A stretch of DNA of 64,000 bases, from the NCBI RefSeq assembly GCF_000376425.1, contig NZ_AQWL01000005.1, positions 326,007 through 390,006 of the forward strand, read 5' to 3'. The notes under the pieces were generated by a model. It searched no databases, had not been told where the DNA came from, and saw nothing but the letters and a program-made list of their open reading frames with translations. Source of the DNA: Thiobacillus denitrificans DSM 12475 (GTDB lineage Bacteria > Pseudomonadota > Gammaproteobacteria > Burkholderiales > Thiobacillaceae). Numbering within the stretch: the stretch's first letter is position 1; every line of letters starts with the position of its first letter. A program made the position numbers and the translations under genes. Shown here piece after piece: positions 19,032-28,600 of the stretch.

Positions 19032-22000
19032 ATGCACAAGATCCCGCGCCGCATCCTGATCGGCCTTGGCATCCTGCTGCTGTTGATCGGGCTGATCGGA
19101 CTGATCGCCTGGGAACTGCTGTCGTCGGCATTGGAGGCGAAATACCTCGCCAAGACCGCGCAGAAAATGACCTGGCAAATCCGGCCGGGACCGTCCAGCC
19201 GCATCCGTTACCCGGGCCAGGGACCCTATGACGTGCGCCTCGGCTACAGCAAGCTGCCGGATTACCTGGCGCGGCTCGACCGAGCGGACTGGCAGATCGA
19301 CCGGCAGGCCCGGATCAGCATCCAGATGGAGCGGGCTGACGATCTTGGCCTGTTCCTGCCGTACCAAGAAAAAGATCAGGCCGGCCTGACCCTGCTCGAC
19401 AGCGACGGCAAGCAGCTCTATCAAGGGCTGCACCCGACGCGGGTATACCATCGCTTCGAGGAGATTCCCAGGGTGCTGGTCGATGCCCTGCTCCACATCG
19501 AAAACCGCGAACTGCTGGCCGAGCAGTTCCCCACCCGCAATCCGGCGGTAGAGTGGGACCGGCTCGCCCAGGCCTTGCTGGAAAAAGGCATCAGCCTGGT
19601 CGACGCGGATCGCAACGTGCCGGGCGGCAGCACTCTGCCGACGCAGATCGAAAAATACCGCCATTCGCCCGAAGGCCTGACCGGCAGCATGAGCGAGAAG
19701 CTTCGCCAGATGGCCACCGCCAGCCTGCGCGCTTATCTCGATGGCACCAACACGCTGCCGATGCGACGCCAGACCGTGATGGCCTATCTCAACACGGTTC
19801 CGCTCGCCGCGGCGCCGCGCTTCGGCGAAGTCAACGGCGTTGGCGATGGCTTGTGGGCATGGTACGGACTGGATTTTGCCGAGATCAACCGCATCCTGGC
19901 CAGCAAGCCGGCTTCCCGCGACACGGCCTACGCCAGCGCGCTGAAGCATGCGCTGTCGCTGATCGTGGCGGAGCGCCGCCCGTCGTATTACCTCGCCGCC
20001 AACCGCAAGGCGCTGGACGCCCTCACCGACGACCACCTCGATCTGCTGGCCAGCGCCAATCTGATTTCACGCGAACTCGCCAACCACGCCAAGGCCATCA
20101 AGCTGCGCAGCACGCGTCTGCGCATCGACCCGCCGGCGCCGCGTTTCGCCGACCAGAAGGCCACCAATGCGCAGCGCATCCGCCTCGCCGCGCTGCTCGG
20201 CGAGCCGCGCCTGTACGATCTCGACCGGCTGGACCTGAAGGTCGACACCACCATCAACCAGCCGGCGCAAAAAATCGTCAGCCGCTACCTGCAAAGCCTG
20301 GCCAAACCGGAAGCCGCTGCCGCCTCGGGGCTGATCGGGTTTCGCCTGCTACAACCGGAAAATCCGCTGAGCCAGGTGATCTACAGCTTCACCCTGTATG
20401 AAAAAGCGCCGTCCGGGAACGTGCTGCGCATCCAGGCCGACAATCTCAACCAGCCGTTCGACATCAACAGCCAGACGCGTCTCGATCTCGGCTCCACCGC
20501 CAAGCTGCGCACTCTGGTCACCTACCTGCAAATCATCGCGCGGCTGCACGCCGAACACCGTTCGCTGGACGCCGCCGCGCTCAGACAAAAAGCCCAGCCG
20601 CAGCGCGACGTGCTGTCTCAGTGGGTAGCCGCCACCCTGCTGAACCAGCCCGACATCCGGTTGGACGCCCTGCTGGATGCCGCGATGGGCCGCCCGTATT
20701 CGGCGTCGCCGGAAACCTTTTTCACCGGCGGCGGACTGCACAACTTCGCCAACTTCGATTCCAGAGACAATGGCCGCGTGATGGACGTATGGGAGGCCAC
20801 CAAGAACTCGGTCAATCTCGTCTACATCCGCATCATGCGCGATATCGTGCGGCATTACGCCAGCGCCTCGCCGGGGGCGGCTGCACGTATTCTGGACGAC
20901 GCCAGCAACCCGATGCGCACAACCTATCTGATGCGTTTCGTCGACAAGGAAGGGCGCATCTTCACCCACCGCTTCTATCAGCGCCACCGGGGCCATACGG
21001 CGGCGCAGATGGCGGAAGATCTGTACGCCCGCGTGCGTGCCAACCCGCGCCGCTTCACCGCCGTGTTCCGCTATCTGGAGCCGCGGGCAGACTTCGAGGC
21101 CTACGCCGCCACGCTGCACAAACAGATTCCCGCCAGCGCCGGCCTCAGCCGGAAAACGCTCGAATCGCTCTACAAGACCCACGCACCCGACGCTTACAGC
21201 CTGACCGACCGCGGCTACGTGACGCAGATCCACCCGCTGGAACTGTGGGTGGTGCAAACCCTGCGCACGGCGCCGAAGACCGACCTCGATGCCCTCTACG
21301 AACAGGGCGCCGAGGTCCGCCGCGAGGTCTACAACTGGCTGTTCAAGACCAGTCGCAAGAATGCGCAGGACATCCGTATCCAGAGCCTGCTCGAAGTCGA
21401 GGCTTTCGACATCCTGCTGCGCGACTGGAAACGGCTGGGCTATCCGTTCGACAACATCACGCCGTCGTACGCCACCGCCATCGGCAGCTCGGGCGACCGC
21501 CCCGCAGCGCTGGCCGAACTGATGAGCATCCTGGTCAACGACGGCATGCGCGCGCCGATGGTGAGTCTCACCGGCCTGCACTTTGCGGCCAATACGCCTT
21601 ACGACACCCGCCTGTCGCTCAAACCAGCCAAGGGCGAACGGCTGCTGCCGGCCGAGGTGGCGCACACCGTGCGCCGCGCGCTGGCGCGCGTGGTGGAGGG
21701 CGGCACCGCCGCGCGGCTGGCCGGCGCACTCAAGAATGCAGCCGGCCAGCCGCTCGCCATCGGCGGCAAGACCGGCACCGGCGATCACCGGTTCGAGCGC
21801 TACGGCAAGGGCGGACAGCTACTCGAATCGCGCGTGGTCAACCGTACCGCCACTTTCGTGTTCTATCTGGACGATCGCTATTTCGGCACCCTCACCGCGC
21901 TGGTGCCGGGCGAGCAGGCCGGCCAGTTCGGCTTCACCAGCTCGCTCACCACGCAGATGCTGAAAACCCTGCTGCCGCAATTGCAGCAGCACCTGTATCC

Positions 22001-22229
22001 ACGGCCGCCGGCGGCTGCCGCCACACCCCTCGCCAAACCGGCACCGGTCACCGAACCGGCGCCCCTCGCCCCGCGCGTACCGCAGAAGGACAAGCCTGAC
22101 GGCGCCACCAGCCAGGCCGATCCGCCCGTCGAGGAACCCTCGACCGAGAGCGGTTTTCCGGAAGACCTCGAACCCAGCGTGGTGATGCCGGTGCCGCCCG
22201 TTCCCGCGGCACCGGCCGACGCGCCGTGA
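19032..22229 (+). CDS. Large divergent GT51 transglycosylase/transpeptidase (PBP1-like) protein
   Basis: A 1065-residue inner-membrane protein with an N-terminal anchor (residues 8-28, LIGLGILLLLIGLIGLIAW). A glycosyltransferase 51 region (about 140-300) is recognisable but degenerate: IENRELLAEQFPTRN replaces EDxxFxxHxG, and GGSTLPTQIEKY replaces GGSTITQQ. The transpeptidase domain retains all three catalytic motifs: SxxK in LGSTAKLRTL (about 487), SxN in KNSVNLVY (about 592) and KTG in GGKTGTGDHRF (about 911). A proline-rich tail follows. Probably a specialised peptidoglycan synthase; transglycosylase activity is uncertain. Starts 3 bases after hemF. Confidence 0.82.
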   Translation: MHKIPRRILIGLGILLLLIGLIGLIAWELLSSALEAKYLAKTAQKMTWQIRPGPSSRIRYPGQGPYDVRLGYSKLPDYLARLDRADWQIDRQARISIQMERADDLGLFLPYQEKDQAGLTLLDSDGKQLYQGLHPTRVYHRFEEIPRVLVDALLHIENRELLAEQFPTRNPAVEWDRLAQALLEKGISLVDADRNVPGGSTLPTQIEKYRHSPEGLTGSMSEKLRQMATASLRAYLDGTNTLPMRRQTVMAYLNTVPLAAAPRFGEVNGVGDGLWAWYGLDFAEINRILASKPASRDTAYASALKHALSLIVAERRPSYYLAANRKALDALTDDHLDLLASANLISRELANHAKAIKLRSTRLRIDPPAPRFADQKATNAQRIRLAALLGEPRLYDLDRLDLKVDTTINQPAQKIVSRYLQSLAKPEAAAASGLIGFRLLQPENPLSQVIYSFTLYEKAPSGNVLRIQADNLNQPFDINSQTRLDLGSTAKLRTLVTYLQIIARLHAEHRSLDAAALRQKAQPQRDVLSQWVAATLLNQPDIRLDALLDAAMGRPYSASPETFFTGGGLHNFANFDSRDNGRVMDVWEATKNSVNLVYIRIMRDIVRHYASASPGAAARILDDASNPMRTTYLMRFVDKEGRIFTHRFYQRHRGHTAAQMAEDLYARVRANPRRFTAVFRYLEPRADFEAYAATLHKQIPASAGLSRKTLESLYKTHAPDAYSLTDRGYVTQIHPLELWVVQTLRTAPKTDLDALYEQGAEVRREVYNWLFKTSRKNAQDIRIQSLLEVEAFDILLRDWKRLGYPFDNITPSYATAIGSSGDRPAALAELMSILVNDGMRAPMVSLTGLHFAANTPYDTRLSLKPAKGERLLPAEVAHTVRRALARVVEGGTAARLAGALKNAAGQPLAIGGKTGTGDHRFERYGKGGQLLESRVVNRTATFVFYLDDRYFGTLTALVPGEQAGQFGFTSSLTTQMLKTLLPQLQQHLYPRPPAAAATPLAKPAPVTEPAPLAPRVPQKDKPDGATSQADPPVEEPSTESGFPEDLEPSVVMPVPPVPAAPADAP

Positions 22230-22292
22230 CGCGAGGCTTGGGATCGCGCGCGAATCGGAATATGCTAAAAAGCCGCTTCTTCTGACCCGGCC

Positions 22293-23510
22293 ATGAAAGG
22301 CACTCATCCCTTGATCCAGCACCACGCTTCCACCGATCCGGACAACGTCAGCATCCCGGCGCTGCGAGTGTTGTCGGAAATCACCACCAGCCTGTCCAGT
22401 GACGCCAACGTCGAACAGCTGCTGGGGCGCTTTCTCTCGACCATGATCCGCCTGGCTGGCGCGCAGGCGGGTGCGGTGCGCGTCATCACCGACGACCGTA
22501 CGCACCTGCGCCTGATCGGCTCGGTCGGGCTACCGCCCGAACTGGTCGAACACGAGAGCATCGTCAGTGTCGATTGCGGGGTATGCGGCAAAGCCGCGCG
22601 CGAGGTGACGGTGAGCAGCTGGAACAACGTCGCCTTCTGCAAGCGCCAGGCCAACGACACCTATTTCAGCGATACCTGCAACACCGTGGTGGCAGTACCG
22701 CTGATGCACAAGAACCAGGTCATGGGGGTCTACAACCTGTTTCTGGACGAAGGTCACGCCGTCCCCGAGGACGTGCGTCTGCTGTTCCGCTCGATCAGCG
22801 AGCACCTCGGCATCGCACTGGAAAACGCGCGGCTGACCCGCGAGAACATGCGCATCTCGCTGATGAACGAGCGCCAGATGCTGGCCAACCAGATTCACGA
22901 CTCGCTGGCGCAGACGCTGGCCTACGCCAAGATGCGGCTCACCGTGCTCTCGGATGCGATGCGGCACGAGGACTATTCCAAGGCCAACCGCTACCTCGGC
23001 GATGTCGAGGAGGCGGTCGATCTCGCCTACGCCGATCTGCGCGACCTCATCACCCAGTATCGCGACCGCATCAACCCGCGCGGGCTGGTGCCGGCGATCC
23101 AGGAACTCGCCAAGAGCTTCCGCAAGAAGGCCAATGCCGACGTCGATTTCCTCAATCTGGTGCAGGACGTCTCGCTCACGCCCGACGAGGAAATCCAGGT
23201 CTTCCACATCATCCAGGAATCGCTCTACAACATCGCCAAGCACGCGCGTGCGCGCCACGTCGTCATCACCCTCGACCTGGAAAACGGCCAGTACATCGTC
23301 AACGTCGCCGACGACGGCGTCGGCGTGCAGAAGAAAAACGACGAGTCCTCGACCCTCGGCAAGAGCTTCGGCCTCACCATCATGCGCGAGCGCGCCGCCA
23401 GGCTGAACGGCAAGCTCATCGTGGAGTCCCGCCCTGCCGGCGGCACCGTGATCCGCCTCGCCTTCCCGCAACGCGCCGCACCCCGCCAACACAGCGAGAA
23501 CACCGCATGA
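22293..23510 (+). CDS. GAF-domain sensor histidine kinase (NarX/HisKA_3 type) with four clustered cysteines
   Basis: A 405-residue protein without membrane segments. GAF domain about residues 20-175; HisKA_3 dimerisation/phosphoacceptor region NQIHDSLAQTLAYAKMRL; C-terminal ATPase with IQESLYNIAKHARARH (N box) and DDGVGV (G box). The GAF domain holds Cys95, Cys98, Cys116 and Cys129 (C-x2-C-x17-C-x12-C), which could bind an iron-sulfur cluster, heme or zinc, or act as a redox switch; this is inference. Its stop overlaps the start of the response regulator (ATGA), so the two form a two-component pair. Confidence 0.9.
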   Translation: MKGTHPLIQHHASTDPDNVSIPALRVLSEITTSLSSDANVEQLLGRFLSTMIRLAGAQAGAVRVITDDRTHLRLIGSVGLPPELVEHESIVSVDCGVCGKAAREVTVSSWNNVAFCKRQANDTYFSDTCNTVVAVPLMHKNQVMGVYNLFLDEGHAVPEDVRLLFRSISEHLGIALENARLTRENMRISLMNERQMLANQIHDSLAQTLAYAKMRLTVLSDAMRHEDYSKANRYLGDVEEAVDLAYADLRDLITQYRDRINPRGLVPAIQELAKSFRKKANADVDFLNLVQDVSLTPDEEIQVFHIIQESLYNIAKHARARHVVITLDLENGQYIVNVADDGVGVQKKNDESSTLGKSFGLTIMRERAARLNGKLIVESRPAGGTVIRLAFPQRAAPRQHSENTA

Positions 23511-24172
23511 GCCTCACCCGCATCATTCTGGTCGACGACCACACCCTGTTTCGCAAGGGTCTGGCAGAACTGCTTGAACAGAGCGGCAGCATCGAGGTCA
23601 CCGCCTTTACCGGCAATCCCGACGACGTCGCCATGCTGTTGAAAGCGCACCGCCCCGACGTGCTCATCCTCGACCTCAACATGCCCGGCACCGACGGCAT
23701 CACCCTGATGCAGCAGCTGCGCGCCGACGACTTCGACCTGCCCATCCTCATCCTCACCCTCTCCGAAGCCGAAGACGACCTCGCTCGCGCCCTGCGCGCC
23801 GGCGCCAACGGCTATCTGCTGAAAAGCATGGAACCCGACGAAGTGGTCGACGCCATCCTGCGCGCCCAGCGCGGCGAAACCGTCGTCGCCCCCGCGATGA
23901 CCGCCAAGCTCGTCAAGCTGTACGACCAGAAAAACCAGGACGCCGGCTCCCTGCTCGACGCGCTGACCCCGCGCGAACGCGAGATCCTCACTCACCTGGC
24001 GCGCGGCGAAAGCAACAAGGCCATCGCCCGCACCCTCGACATCAGCCACGACACCGTCAAGCTGCATGTGCGGCATATCCTCGCCAAGCTCAACCTGTCG
24101 TCGCGGGTGGAGGCGGCGGTGTTCGCGGTGGAGCACCGGGTGGCGCCAGGGGGGCGTGGCGAAGGGCGATAG
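23507..24172 (+). CDS. NarL/LuxR-family response regulator
   Basis: A 221-residue regulator with receiver domain ([11 protein letters not shown]; phosphoacceptor Asp in [10 protein letters not shown]; Lys in [10 protein letters not shown]) and LuxR-type helix-turn-helix ([20 protein letters not shown], then [16 protein letters not shown]). Partner of the GAF kinase upstream through a 4-base overlap. By family, such pairs often control nitrate or anaerobic respiration, but the targets are not visible here. Confidence 0.93.
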   Translation: MSLTRIILVDDHTLFRKGLAELLEQSGSIEVTAFTGNPDDVAMLLKAHRPDVLILDLNMPGTDGITLMQQLRADDFDLPILILTLSEAEDDLARALRAGANGYLLKSMEPDEVVDAILRAQRGETVVAPAMTAKLVKLYDQKNQDAGSLLDALTPREREILTHLARGESNKAIARTLDISHDTVKLHVRHILAKLNLSSRVEAAVFAVEHRVAPGGRGEGR

Positions 24173-24278
24173 CGCAACCCTCGCCGCCACAAACGAACGG
24201 CCACGGCCACCGGTATCCGTTCCATCAAGAAAAACCACCCGCCGAAAAAATGTGCCATCAATCAAAACAGGAAACGAC

Positions 24279-24617
24279 ATGAGCAATCCCCCCTGCTCGA
24301 AATGCGGCTCGCAATTCACCTACGAGGACGGCGCCCAATACGTCTGCCCGGAATGCGCGCATGAATGGCCACAGGCAACGGCAGCGGAGCATACCGAGCC
24401 GGTGCGTGTGGTACGCGATTCCAAGGGCACCGAACTGCGCGACGGCGACACCGTCAGCGTGATCAAGGATCTGAAGGTGAAGGGATCATCGCTGGTGGTG
24501 AAAGTCGGGACCAAGGTGAAGAACATTCGCCTGGCCGAAGGCGATCACGACATCGACTGCAGAATCGACGGTATAGGCGCGATGGGCCTGAAGTCTGAGT
24601 TCGTGAAGAAGGTCTAG
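24279..24617 (+). CDS. yjdM: YjdM/PhnA-family zinc-ribbon protein
   Basis: A 112-residue cytoplasmic protein with an N-terminal zinc ribbon ([20 protein letters not shown], second half CPECAHEW) and the C-terminal PhnA domain ([20 protein letters not shown], ending [11 protein letters not shown]). Despite the old name phnA it is not phosphonoacetate hydrolase; function remains unknown. Monocistronic, convergent with the dihydroorotate-dehydrogenase-like gene. Confidence 0.92.
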   Translation: MSNPPCSKCGSQFTYEDGAQYVCPECAHEWPQATAAEHTEPVRVVRDSKGTELRDGDTVSVIKDLKVKGSSLVVKVGTKVKNIRLAEGDHDIDCRIDGIGAMGLKSEFVKKV

Positions 24618-24635
24618 CCGCCCGGCTTTGCCGCC

Positions 24636-25652
24636 CTAGGACCACACCCCCGGCCGCGGCGAGAAGCTGTCCAGCACCCGCAGGTAGCTGTCACGCGCCA
24701 TGGCGGACGGATCATACAGATTCTTCTGGCTCATGCTGCCCTTCAGCTGGGCGACCGAGGCGTATTCACGCTCGGCCATCCAGCCTTCCATGGCGTGCAG
24801 GATTTGCGTCAACCGGCCCGGCCCATGCTGCAGCAGGCAGGACGCCAGATGCACCACGTCGGCGCCGACCAGCAGCAGCTTCATGGCTTCCTCGTGGCTG
24901 TGGACGCCGCCGGTGGCGGCCAGGGTCAGCGGGGTGCGGCCATGCAGAATGGATAACCAGCGGATGCGCAGCAAGGCCTCTTCGGGCAGCGACAGATGCA
25001 GCCGATCCACCACGTAGAGCTTGTCCAGGTCGATGTCCGGCTGATAGAAACGATTGAACAGGGCGACGCCGTTCGCACCCGCGAGCTCAAGCTGTTTCAC
25101 GAAATGCGGCAGCGAGGAAAAGAACGGCGACAGCTTCATGACGATGGGAACGCTCACCACCTGGCGCAGTTCGGTCAGCAGCTTGAGATAACGTGCCTCC
25201 ACCGCCTCGCCGGGTTCCATCATCTCCGCCGCGACGTGGTAGACATTGAGCTCCAGCGCATCGGCGCCGGCCTGCTGCAGTTCATGACCCAGTTCCACCC
25301 AGCCGGACGGAGAGATGCCGTTGAGGCTCGCCACCACGGGAATTTCCAGGCGGCATTTGAGCTGGTGCAGATGCGCCAGATAGTGATCGAGGCTGCTGCG
25401 GAACTCGCCATGATCGGGCAAGAAGCCATCCTCCGCTTCGCAGCTCCCAAGGCCGGCATGCAGCAGGAAGCGATCCATCATCGCGTCTTCCGCCCGCAAT
25501 TCCTCCTCGAACAGGGAATACATCACCAATGCGGCGGCGCCGGCGTCCTCCAGCCGCAGCGCCGTGTCCAGATTGCGCGACAGCGGCGAGGCCGAGGGCA
25601 CCAGCGGGTTCTTTAGCTTGAGGCCGAGATAGTCGGTGGAAAGATCGATCAT
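24636..25652 (-). CDS. Dihydroorotate-dehydrogenase-like FMN-barrel protein
   Basis: A 338-residue TIM-barrel flavoprotein of the DHODH-like family: MIDLSTDYLGLKLKNPLVPS, VVASLNGISPSGWVELG, ALELNVYHVA, VPIVMKLSPFFSS and the phosphate-binding end AATGGVHSHEEAMKLLLVGA. The usual pyrimidine pathway context is absent. It begins one base after the nifJ stop codon, so it is the second gene of a nifJ operon; an accessory redox role with the pyruvate:ferredoxin oxidoreductase is a reasonable inference. Confidence 0.88.
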   Translation of the reverse strand: MIDLSTDYLGLKLKNPLVPSASPLSRNLDTALRLEDAGAAALVMYSLFEEELRAEDAMMDRFLLHAGLGSCEAEDGFLPDHGEFRSSLDHYLAHLHQLKCRLEIPVVASLNGISPSGWVELGHELQQAGADALELNVYHVAAEMMEPGEAVEARYLKLLTELRQVVSVPIVMKLSPFFSSLPHFVKQLELAGANGVALFNRFYQPDIDLDKLYVVDRLHLSLPEEALLRIRWLSILHGRTPLTLAATGGVHSHEEAMKLLLVGADVVHLASCLLQHGPGRLTQILHAMEGWMAEREYASVAQLKGSMSQKNLYDPSAMARDSYLRVLDSFSPRPGVWS

Positions 25653-25653
25653 G

Positions 25654-28600
25654 TCAGGTTTCCGGTTTGGATTGATCGGCAGGTTTTTGCGCTAGATCCC
25701 GATAGGCCTTGAAGCGCCGTTCGGCATCCTGCTGCGCCTGTTCCAGGAAACGCTGCGCCGCTTCGGGCTGGCTGCGCGCGAGCATGGCGAAGCGGGTCTC
25801 CGATTCCATGAAGGCCTTGATCGGCTGGGTCGGCGCGGCGGAATCGAGCTTGAAGGGATTGCCGCCCGCCGCCTCCAGCCGTGGATCGAAGCGGAACAGC
25901 GGCCAGTGTCCGCTCTTCACCGCCATTTCCTGCTGGCGCTGGTTGTATAGCATGTCGTAGCCGTGGGCGATGCAGGGACTGTAGGCGACGATCAGCGAGG
26001 GGCCGGGATAGGATTCGGCTTCGTGGAACACGCGCAGCGTCTGCACATCCTTGGCGCCGTAGGCGACGGTGGCGACGTAGGCGTGGCCATAGTTGCTCGC
26101 CAGTTTGGCCAGGTCCTTCTTCGTGGTGGCCTTGCCGCCGGCGGCGAACTTGGCGACCGCGCCGAGCGGGGTGGCCTTGGAGGTCTGGCCGCCGGTATTG
26201 GAATAGACCTCGGTGTCGAGCACCAGGATGTTGACGTCGTAGGGCAGCGCGAGCACGTGGTCGAGACCGCCGTAGCCGATGTCGTAGGCCCAGCCGTCGC
26301 CGCCGATGATCCACACCGAGCGGCGGATCAGCCATTCGGCGACGCTGGCGAGTTCCTTCGCGCGCGAGTGGCCTGACGCCGCCAGTTTCTGCAGCAGCAC
26401 GGCGACGCGCTGGCGCTGTTCGGCCAGGCCGGCCTCCTCGCGCTGATCGGCATCGACCAGCGCGGCGGCGAGGTCGCCGCCGATATCGCCAGCCAGTTCC
26501 TGCACCAGCTGCTGCGCGTAGCCCATCAGCTGATCGGAGGCCAGCCGCATGCCGAGGCCGAATTCGGCGTTGTCCTCGAACAGCGAATTACTCCACGCCG
26601 GGCCGCGCCCGGCGCCGTTCACGGTGTAGGGCGTGGAAGGCAGGTTGCCGCCGTAGATCGACGAGCAGCCGGTGGCGTTGGCGATCAGCATGCGGTCGCC
26701 GAACAGCTGGGTGGCGAGCCGGATATAGGGCGTCTCGCCACAGCCGGCGCAGGCGCCGGAAAACTCGAACAGCGGGTCGAGCAGCATGGCGCTGGGAATC
26801 GTGCCGTGCTTGATTGCGCTGCGGTCGAACTCGGGCAGGCGCAGGAAGTAGGCGAGGTTGTCGCGCTCCTGGTCGCGCAGCGGCGCGATCGGCGCCATGT
26901 TCACCGCGCGCCGGCTGACGTTGGACTTGTCGTGGATCGGGCAGGCCTCGACGCAGTCGCCGCAGCCGGTGCAGTCCTCCGGCGCGACCTGATAGCTGAC
27001 GCGGGTGCCGGCGGGGAAGTCCTTGCTTTTCGCCGCAACGTGCTTGAAGGTCGGCGGCGCGTCCGCAACGGACGCTGCGCTGAAGGCGCGCGCGCGGATG
27101 GCGGTATGCGGGCAGACGAACACGCACTTGCCGCACTGCGTGCACAGGTCCGCGTCCCACACCGGGATTTCCAGCGCGATGTTGCGCTTTTCATATTGCG
27201 CGGTGCCGAGCGGATAGGTGCCGTCAGCGGGCAGCAGCGATACCGGCAAGGCGTCGCCCTTGCCCTGGTAGAGCGGCAGGGTGAGGTCGCGCACGAAATC
27301 GGGAATGCCGACTGCCGCCACCGGCGCGGGCTCGGGCTGCTTGCCGCTGGACGCTTCTGCCGGAATGGCGACCTGATGCAACTCCGCCAGCGTCATGTCG
27401 ATGGCACGGTAATTCAGTTCCACCAGGCGCCGGCTCTTCTTGCCGTAGGTCTTGTCGACCGCATGCTTGATCGCGGCGATCGCGGTGTCCTTCGGCAGGA
27501 CGTCGGCAATGGCGAAGAAGCAGGTCTGCATGATGGTATTGATGCGCCGCCCCATGCCCGCCGCGGCGGCGACGGCGTAGGCATCGATCACCCACAGCTG
27601 CAGGCGCTTGTCGCGTATCTGCGCGCGCAGCGGGTGCGGCAGCGTGTCCCACACCTGGGCGGGCGACGCCGGCGTATTGAGCAGGAACACTCCGTCCGGC
27701 GCGGCATGTTCGAGCAGGTCGTAGCGTCCGACGAACATCGGCTGGTGGCAAGCGACGAAGCCGGCCATACCCGCTTCCACCAGATAAGTGGAACGGATGG
27801 CCGCCGGGCCGAAGCGCAGGTGCGACACCGTGACTGCACCGGACTTCTTGGAGTCGTAGACGAAATAGCCCTGTGCCTGCAGGCCGGTGGCCTCGCCCAC
27901 GATCTTGATCGAGTTCTTGTTGGCCGACACCGTGCCGTCGGCACCCAGCCCCCAGAACACCGCATGTTGCAGCTGGCGGGCGGCATCGGTGCGGAACGCC
28001 GCGTCCCACGGCAGCGACAGGTGGGTGAGATCGTCGTGAATGCCAATGGTGAACTGGCGCATACGATCTTTCATGGGCTTCAGCCCATAGAAAGTCGGAG
28101 TCCCCTTGTGGGGCCTGGGCGCAGTATTGGATAGTTCGTCGAACACCGCCTTGACCATGCCGGGAGTGAATTCCTTGCTGGCGAGGCCGTAGCGGCCACC
28201 GATGACCCGGGGCATGGCGCGCGCGCCGTCGGCCGCCGCCTGCGCCAGCGCGGTCACCACGTCCTTGTACAGCGGTTCGCCGTCGGCGCCCGGTTCCTTG
28301 CAGCGGTCGAGCACGGCGACGGCTGTTGCGCTGGGTGGCAGCGCGGCCAACAGCGCCGCGGCCGAAAATGGCCGGTACAGCCGCACCTTCAGCACTCCCA
28401 CCTTTTCGCCGCGCGCAAGCAGGTGCTCGACCGTCTCGTGCACGGTCTCGGCACCGGAGCCCATGAGCACGATGACGCGCTCGGCATCGGCCGCGCCGAC
28501 GTAATCAAACAACCTGTAGCGTCGGCCGGTGAGTGCGGCGAAACGCTCCATCGCGTCGTGCACGATCTGCGGAAAGGCGTCGTAAAACGGATTGGCGCGC

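Noticed and set aside
24066-24278. Upstream extension of yjdM
   Set aside because: It overlaps the response regulator gene in another frame; the ATG at 24279 begins directly with the zinc ribbon.
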